From assembly GCA_003695135.1 (NCBI GenBank), contig RFIR01000515.1, positions 1-16,439 on the forward strand: a DNA stretch of 16,439 bases, given 5' to 3'. The notes beneath the pieces were generated by a model. It searched no databases, was not told where the DNA came from, and worked only from the letters and a program-made list of their open reading frames with translations. Source of the stretch: Alphaproteobacteria bacterium. Lineage in GTDB: Bacteria; Pseudomonadota; Alphaproteobacteria; Rhodobacterales; Rhodobacteraceae. Below are positions 12,028 through 16,439 of the stretch, in pieces (within the stretch, counting starts at the first letter, position 1; every line of letters starts with the position of its first letter). The translations under genes and the position numbers were made by a program.

Positions 12028-13033
12028 GGCACACCTTTCCGCCCATGGAGGCATAGCGCGACAGCGCCTCGGGCACATCGACCGGCTCTGCCGCGCGGCG
12101 TGAGGCCTCGGCCCGCAGCGCCCGGACCAGCCCGGCGCCCTCCAGCCGCGGGACCGCCGTCATGATCGCCGTCATCTCCGCCAGATCGCCATTGCAGTGC
12201 AGCACCGCATCGACGCCTGCCGCCAGGGCTGCACCGGCGCGTTCGGCAGGCCCGCCGGCAAGCGCACCCATCGAGATGTCGTCGGTCAGGAGCAGCCCGT
12301 CGAAACCGATCTCGTCGCGAATCGCGGCGATGACGGCCGGGGACTGGGTGGCGCAGCGTTCGGCGTCGAGTGCGGCAAAGACGATATGCGCCGTCATCGC
12401 CACCGGCAGATCGGCGAGCATGCGGAAGGGGTGGAAATCCCGTGCCTCGAGCTCGGCGCGCGGCGTGGTCAGCACCGGCAGGCCGAGATGGGTGTCCTGC
12501 GCCGCACGGCCATGGCCGGGGATATGCTTGATCACCGGCACCACGCCACCGGCCAGCGTGCCATTGGCCACCGCCCGGCCGCGCGCGGCCACGGCCCGCG
12601 GATCATCGCCCAGCATGCGGTTGGCGATCACCGGATGGCTGTCGGGCGTGGCCACATCCAGAAGCGGCACGCAGTTGACGTCGATGCCGACGGCGCGCAG
12701 CTCCTGCGCGATCAGCCGGTAGCGCAGGGTCAGCGCCGATTGCAGCAACGCCTCGTCGTCGATGGTCTCGCAAAGCTCGCGCACCGGCTTCCATGTGATC
12801 CACCACGGGGCGCCCATCCGCGCGACGCGCCCCCCCTCCTGATCGATCAGCACCGGCGCGTTGCGCCCCACCGTCTCGCGCAGCGCGCCGGTCAGCGCCC
12901 GCAGCTGTCCGGGGCTTTCGATATTGCGGGCAAACAGGATGAAGCCCCAGGGATCGGCATCGCGGAAGAAGGCGGCCTCCTCCGGGCCCAGCCGGGTTCC
13001 CGTGCAGCCGAAGATGATGGCCGAGGGTGCCAT
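12020..13033 (-). CDS. nagZ: beta-N-acetylhexosaminidase NagZ
   Basis: This 337-residue GH3 enzyme removes N-acetylglucosamine from 1,6-anhydro-muropeptides in cytoplasmic peptidoglycan recycling. GWR-type signature segments are WGFILFARNIESPGQ (29-43) and VLIDQEGGRVARM (61-73). The flexible catalytic loop is KHIPGHGRAAQDTHLGLP (169-186), with His174 as the candidate acid/base, and the nucleophile is one of the pair Asp251/Asp252 in LLLTDDISMGAL. There is no signal peptide, in keeping with the cytoplasmic role. The ATG at 13033 shares a base with the stop of the SPOR gene (TGATG), so translation is coupled; the longer frame to 13225 is only overlap with that gene. Confidence 0.94.
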   Translation of the reverse strand: MAPSAIIFGCTGTRLGPEEAAFFRDADPWGFILFARNIESPGQLRALTGALRETVGRNAPVLIDQEGGRVARMGAPWWITWKPVRELCETIDDEALLQSALTLRYRLIAQELRAVGIDVNCVPLLDVATPDSHPVIANRMLGDDPRAVAARGRAVANGTLAGGVVPVIKHIPGHGRAAQDTHLGLPVLTTPRAELEARDFHPFRMLADLPVAMTAHIVFAALDAERCATQSPAVIAAIRDEIGFDGLLLTDDISMGALAGGPAERAGAALAAGVDAVLHCNGDLAEMTAIMTAVPRLEGAGLVRALRAEASRRAAEPVDVPEALSRYASMGGKVCHA

Positions 13034-14247
13034 CAGTCCTGCCTCGCGGTGATGCAGGCCGCGCCGCGCGCGATCAGCGCCGCGCAGGTATCCTTGGCAT
13101 TCGCCAGGCTGTCGAAGCCTTCCGCGCGCAGCCGGTAGAATACCCGGCCCGAGGACACGGTGCGCTGGACCAGCATGCCCTTGGTGCCCAGAAGGTCGCG
13201 ATGTCGCGCAACCAGCCTGTCCCATTCCGAACGGGCAACGGCCGGCGAATCGAAGGCGCCGAGCTGGATCAGCACAGTGCCCTTGGGCGGCGTCGCGGCA
13301 GCCTTGCGCACGGGATCGGCCGGTTCGGTCTCGGTCGCGGTTGCAGGCGATGACGGTTCGTCCTGTGTCGGCCGCTTTGCGGCCGGCGGGGTGGCACCCG
13401 GCCGCACCCTTGGCGGATCGCTGCGCCGCGGTGCCGTGGCGGTGGGCTGCAGATCGGCGACCTCGATCTCGGCCGGGGTTTCGGCAGGCCCGGGCGGGAC
13501 GGGATCGGAAGGCGCCGCGATCGGCGTCGGATCGGTGTTGCGCCCAGGCGGTTCGTCCGGCGCGAGCGGCGGGGCGGGCTCGACTTCGTCGGTCCGTGCA
13601 ACCACCGCTTCGGTTTCGCTGGCCTTTTCGGTCTCGGACACATTGCGAATATCCGCTGCCGGTGGCGGCGGCGGCGTGGTATCGGCCGCCGGCCTGTCCT
13701 CCGGCGCGGGAGGCACAGCGGCCTTCTCCGCCTCATTGCGCGGGACGGGCGTGTCCTCGACCGGAGTACGGGCCAGCGCGATGATTTCGCCGGATGGCGC
13801 GGTGGACAGGCCGGGCGGTTCGGTCTGGGCCAGCGGCGGATCGGCGACCGGGGTCGTGGCCGGGGCAGCGGGCAGATCGGCGACCCGCGGCGGCAGTTCG
13901 ACGCCGGGCTTGTCTTCTTCGGCAAGCTCGGCCGGCGGCGGCGCGGTGTGGATTGCCTCCGGTCGCGGCTTGGGCGCCCTGCCTTCCATGATGCTGGTGA
14001 CCGTCAGCCCCTGATGCTCGGCCTTCATCCCGCCCGGATCCTCGGGCAGCTCCTTGGCCGGGCCGGTCATCGCCTGGATCACCGGCACCGCCATCGCGTC
14101 GCGCTGACCGATCTGGTAGGCCCAGTAGGCAACCCCGCCCAGAAGCGCGAGCGACAGCACGCCACCGGCCCATCTGGCGATGACGGCACCGATCCCGCCG
14201 CCTTCGGGCGGCGAATCATCGAACGGGTCCCGTACGGAATCCTGCAT
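13033..14247 (-). CDS. SPOR domain-containing protein
   Basis: This 404-residue inner-membrane protein has a short cytoplasmic N-terminus, one transmembrane helix at about 21-46 (AVIARWAGGVLSLALLGGVA then YWAYQ), a long periplasmic linker rich in Pro, Ala and Glu (about 85-320), and a C-terminal SPOR domain (323-404) beginning GTVLIQLGAFDSPAVARSEW. SPOR domains bind denuded glycan strands at the division septum, so a role in cell division or septal peptidoglycan is expected; it is not FtsN by any specific feature I can see. The FYRLRAEGFDSLANAKDTC segment is a typical SPOR ending. It lies between argS and nagZ, a standard Rhodobacterales position. AGGCGAG precedes the ATG. Confidence 0.9.
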   Translation of the reverse strand: MQDSVRDPFDDSPPEGGGIGAVIARWAGGVLSLALLGGVAYWAYQIGQRDAMAVPVIQAMTGPAKELPEDPGGMKAEHQGLTVTSIMEGRAPKPRPEAIHTAPPPAELAEEDKPGVELPPRVADLPAAPATTPVADPPLAQTEPPGLSTAPSGEIIALARTPVEDTPVPRNEAEKAAVPPAPEDRPAADTTPPPPPAADIRNVSETEKASETEAVVARTDEVEPAPPLAPDEPPGRNTDPTPIAAPSDPVPPGPAETPAEIEVADLQPTATAPRRSDPPRVRPGATPPAAKRPTQDEPSSPATATETEPADPVRKAAATPPKGTVLIQLGAFDSPAVARSEWDRLVARHRDLLGTKGMLVQRTVSSGRVFYRLRAEGFDSLANAKDTCAALIARGAACITARQD

Positions 14248-14350
14248 GATACTCGCCTGTTTTCTGCCACCTTATATTGTGTGGCCTACTGCTCAACCCC
14301 CAAAATGCAGCGGATCGGAAGCAATATTGCGTCCCACCGCCACCGGATGC

Positions 14351-16096
14351 CTATCGCATCTCTTCCGCCGGGGTCACGCCCAGAATACCAAGACCGGCCG
14401 CAATAACAACCGAAACGGCACGCACCAGCGCCAGCCGGGCGGTGGCGAGCGCCGGATCATCCTCGGTGATGAATCGCAGCGCCGGCTGGTCGGTGCCGCG
14501 ATTCCAGTGCGCGTGCAGCTCCGAGGCGATGTCGTAGAGGAAGAAGGCGATGCGGTGCGGCTCATGCGCGGCCGCCGCAGCCTCGACCACGCGCGGCCAC
14601 TCGGCAACGCGGCGGGCGAGCGCGATCTCGCCGGGGTGGTCGAGGCGCGAGAGATCGGCCCGGCGCAGCGCGGCGGGGCTGACGTCGAGCCCGGCCGCCT
14701 CGGCCCGGCGCATCAGCGAGCGCGACCGCGCATGGGCGTATTGCACATACCAGACCGGATTGTCCTTGGACTGTTCCAGCGCCTTGTCGAAGTCGAAATC
14801 GAGCGGGGCGTCATTGCGCCGGGTCAGCATGGTGAAGCGGGTCACGTCGGGCCCGACCTCCTCGATCACGTCGCGCAGGGTGACGAAGGTGCCGGCACGC
14901 TTGGACATCTTGTAGGGCGCGCCGTTCTTGAACAGCCGCACCAGCTGCGTCAGCTTGACGTCCAGCGGCACGCGCCCGCCGGACAGCGCGGCCACCGCCG
15001 CCTTCATGCGCTTGACATAGCCGCCGTGATCGGCTCCCCAGACGTCGATCAGCGCGTCGAAGCCGCGGGTGATCTTGTCCAGGTGATAGGCGATGTCGGG
15101 CGCAAAATAGGTCCAGCTGCCATCGGATTTCTTCACCGGCCGGTCGACATCGTCGCCAAAGGCGGTCGAGCGGAAGAGGAGCTGCTCGCGCGGCTCCCAG
15201 TCCTCCGGCAGCTTGCCCTTGGGCGGGGCCAGCGTGCCGCGATAGAGCAGCCCCTTGGCCTCGAGATCGGCGAGCGCGGCCTCGATGCGCCCGGTGCCAT
15301 AGAGCGATTTCTCCGAGAAATAGACATCCATGACGACGCCGAGATCGGCAAGATCGGCGCGGATCATCGCCATCATCGCCTCGGTGGCGAAGGTCCTGAC
15401 CTCATCGAGCCATTCCGATTCGGGCCTGCCGAGCAGCGCCTCGCCGTAGCGTTCCTTCAGCGCCTCGCCCACCGGGACCAGATAGTCGCCCGGATAGAGC
15501 CCGTCGGCGATCTTCGGCTCCAGCCCGTGCGCCTCGCGGTAGCGTTCATAGGCCGAGCGCGCCAGCACATCGACCTGCGCCCCGCCGTCGTTGACATAAT
15601 ATTCCCGCGTCACCTCGAAGCCGGCGAAGTCCAGAAGGCTCGCCAGCGCATCGCCGAACACCGCGCCGCGGGTATGGCCGACATGCAGCGGCCCGGTCGG
15701 GTTGGCCGAGACGAACTCGACATTGACCCGCTGCCCCTGCCCCATGGCCGAACGGCCGAAACCCTTTCCCTCCTCCAGCGCCTCGGGGATCACGGCGGCC
15801 CATACGCCGGGGGCGAAACGCAGGTTGATGAAGCCGGGACCGGCCACGCCGGCGGATTCGATGCGCGGATCCTCGGCGAGTTGCGGCGCCAGCGCCTCGG
15901 CAATGTCGCGCGGCTTCATGCGCGCGCGCCTGGCCAGAACCATCGCCGCATTGGTCGCCATGTCGCCATGCGCGGCGTCCCGCGGCGGCTCGACGCTGAC
16001 CCCCGACAGGTCGAGCCCGGCCGGCAGCGCGCCTTCCTGCATCAGCCGCGAAAGCCGGTCGAGAACGAGTTCCTGGATCTGGGCGAAGAGATTCAT
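14351..16096 (-). CDS. argS: arginyl-tRNA synthetase
   Basis: This 581-residue class Ia synthetase charges tRNA-Arg. The N-terminal Add-1 domain (1-110) ends before EFVSANPTGPLHVGHTRGAV (127-146), which carries the HIGH-type motif HVGH (138-141). The KMSKS-type loop is KMSKRAGTFV (396-405). The tRNA-binding C-terminal DALR domain includes NPVWYVQYAHARSRSL (446-461) and ends LVRAVSVVIAAGLGILGVTP (557-576). YYVNDGGAQVDVLARS is also diagnostic. Length is normal. AGGTG lies upstream of the ATG. A 692-residue open frame on the opposite strand is a GC-skew shadow. A 103-nt gap separates its end from the SPOR gene. Confidence 0.97.
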   Translation of the reverse strand: MNLFAQIQELVLDRLSRLMQEGALPAGLDLSGVSVEPPRDAAHGDMATNAAMVLARRARMKPRDIAEALAPQLAEDPRIESAGVAGPGFINLRFAPGVWAAVIPEALEEGKGFGRSAMGQGQRVNVEFVSANPTGPLHVGHTRGAVFGDALASLLDFAGFEVTREYYVNDGGAQVDVLARSAYERYREAHGLEPKIADGLYPGDYLVPVGEALKERYGEALLGRPESEWLDEVRTFATEAMMAMIRADLADLGVVMDVYFSEKSLYGTGRIEAALADLEAKGLLYRGTLAPPKGKLPEDWEPREQLLFRSTAFGDDVDRPVKKSDGSWTYFAPDIAYHLDKITRGFDALIDVWGADHGGYVKRMKAAVAALSGGRVPLDVKLTQLVRLFKNGAPYKMSKRAGTFVTLRDVIEEVGPDVTRFTMLTRRNDAPLDFDFDKALEQSKDNPVWYVQYAHARSRSLMRRAEAAGLDVSPAALRRADLSRLDHPGEIALARRVAEWPRVVEAAAAAHEPHRIAFFLYDIASELHAHWNRGTDQPALRFITEDDPALATARLALVRAVSVVIAAGLGILGVTPAEEMR

Positions 16097-16124
16097 GGGC
16101 CGGGCACCTGCAATGACCGGCGCC

Positions 16125-16153
16125 GGTTAGCACAGGGCGCGGGCGGATGCCAA
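16125..16153 (-). promoter_or_regulatory. candidate argS promoter
   Basis: On the minus strand, TTGGCA (16153-16148) is followed after 17 nt by CTAACC (16130-16125), giving a leader of about 20 nt before the argS ATG. The perfect dyad CCAATG-5 nt-CATTGG (16150-16166) overlaps the -35. The rest of the 16097-16204 gap shows nothing else I can interpret. Confidence 0.4.
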
Positions 16154-16204
16154 TGCGCTCCATTGGTCCCGATCGTCAGGTTGCCGGGGGGGCATTGTGC
16201 TGCG

Positions 16205-16265
16205 GAGACGCATCACCGGCGCTGTCGGGGCATGTCGCGTATTTTTCATGTTGATTAAATATATA
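16205..16265 (+). repeat. degenerate or truncated B-type repeat
   Basis: GAGAC at 16205 is followed by GGCGCTGTCGGGG and then TTTTTCATGTTGATTAAATA, which resembles the GGCGCC..GGGG and TTTTCAC..TTGATTGATAAA parts of B-units 2 and 4. It is about half the B-unit length, so most of the head and one hairpin arm would be missing. It directly precedes unit 6, as a B-unit precedes an A-unit in the first cluster. Confidence 0.35.
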
Positions 16266-16355
16266 GAGACCCTGCAAAACACTGGCATGAATACAAAGCA
16301 CCGAATCGGCCCGGTTTTCAGTCATCATGATCGCGCGCGCGTAAAGTAATTAGAA
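16266..16355 (+). repeat. A-type repeat unit 6 (90 nt)
   Basis: The head GAGACCCTGCAAAAC lacks one C relative to other units. The middle differs from units 1, 3 and 5 and contains ACCG-8 nt-CGGT as a weak hairpin. The tail GCGCGCGCGTAAAGTAATTAGAA is a full match to the family consensus and runs directly into unit 7. Confidence 0.72.
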
Positions 16356-16439
16356 GACGGTCCTGCGAAACTCCGGCGCGACGGGGCATCCTGGGCGAGA
16401 CGCGTTTTCTGCCAATGTGCACTGCGCGCGCGTAAAGTA
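16356..16439 (+). repeat. A-type repeat unit 7 (cut by the window end)
   Basis: The head is GACGGTCCTGCGAAACTCC. Its remaining 84 nt match unit 3 (read on the minus strand) at 75 positions, including GGGGCATCCTGGGC, GCGTTTTCTGCCAATGTG and CGCGCGTAAAGTA. The stem is kept by a T-G wobble (CTCCG with CGGGG). Only the last 7 nt of the tail (ATTAGAA) are outside the window, so the array may continue. Confidence 0.75.

Noticed and set aside
14180..16258. 692-residue open frame on the plus strand opposite argS
   Set aside because: It is antisense to a fully conserved argS, its translation has no recognisable domain and is rich in Arg, Gly, Ala and His, as expected of GC-rich shadow frames.

Overview
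The window comes from a GC-rich alphaproteobacterium, most likely a member of the Rhodobacterales (Paracoccus or Rhodobacter type). The main evidence is gene order: bamE / yceD-rpmF-plsX-fabH-ihfA-merR-tRNA-Pro and argS-SPOR-nagZ-scpA-scpB are both typical chromosomal blocks of that order. Long antisense open frames opposite most genes reflect the high third-position GC and are not genes.

Layout. 1-483: 3' end of an RTX calcium-binding protein (+). 488-2260: an HSL-family esterase and the ornithine-lipid acyltransferase olsB, both on the minus strand, with olsB upstream. 2308-2325: a PhoB-type direct repeat in front of olsB. 2433-2831: msrB (+). 2838-3362: a block of short repeat units filling the gap between convergent msrB and bamE. 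3369-3839: bamE-like lipoprotein (-). 3961-8202: the envelope, translation and nucleoid operon region (yceD, rpmF, plsX, fabH, ihfA, a MerR-type regulator, tRNA-Pro(GGG)). 8303-9403: long two-domain dCTP deaminase. 9594-10460: sulfotransferase (-). 10575-16096: scpB, scpA, nagZ, SPOR protein and argS, all on the minus strand and read argS to scpB. 16205-16439: a second cluster of the same repeat family, running off the window.

How the genes fit together. plsX and fabH start phospholipid and fatty-acid synthesis; OlsB uses acyl-ACP to make phosphorus-free ornithine lipids, and its candidate Pho box would link it to phosphate starvation. bamE, nagZ and the SPOR protein serve the envelope and peptidoglycan. 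scpAB (chromosome condensation) and ihfA act on the nucleoid. rpmF, yceD, argS and tRNA-Pro serve translation.

The most unusual content is the repeat family. A-units are 91 nt (one is 90 nt) and carry a conserved head (GAGACCCCTGCGAAACTCC-like), a hairpin, a variable middle and a conserved tail (GCGCGTAAAGTAATTAGAA-like). B-units are 123-129 nt, share the head, and carry their own hairpin and an AT-rich end. Units are chained head to tail and also inverted. They occur at two loci about 13 kb apart. I recognise no named element that matches this architecture; an origin from miniature IS5-like inverted-repeat elements is possible.
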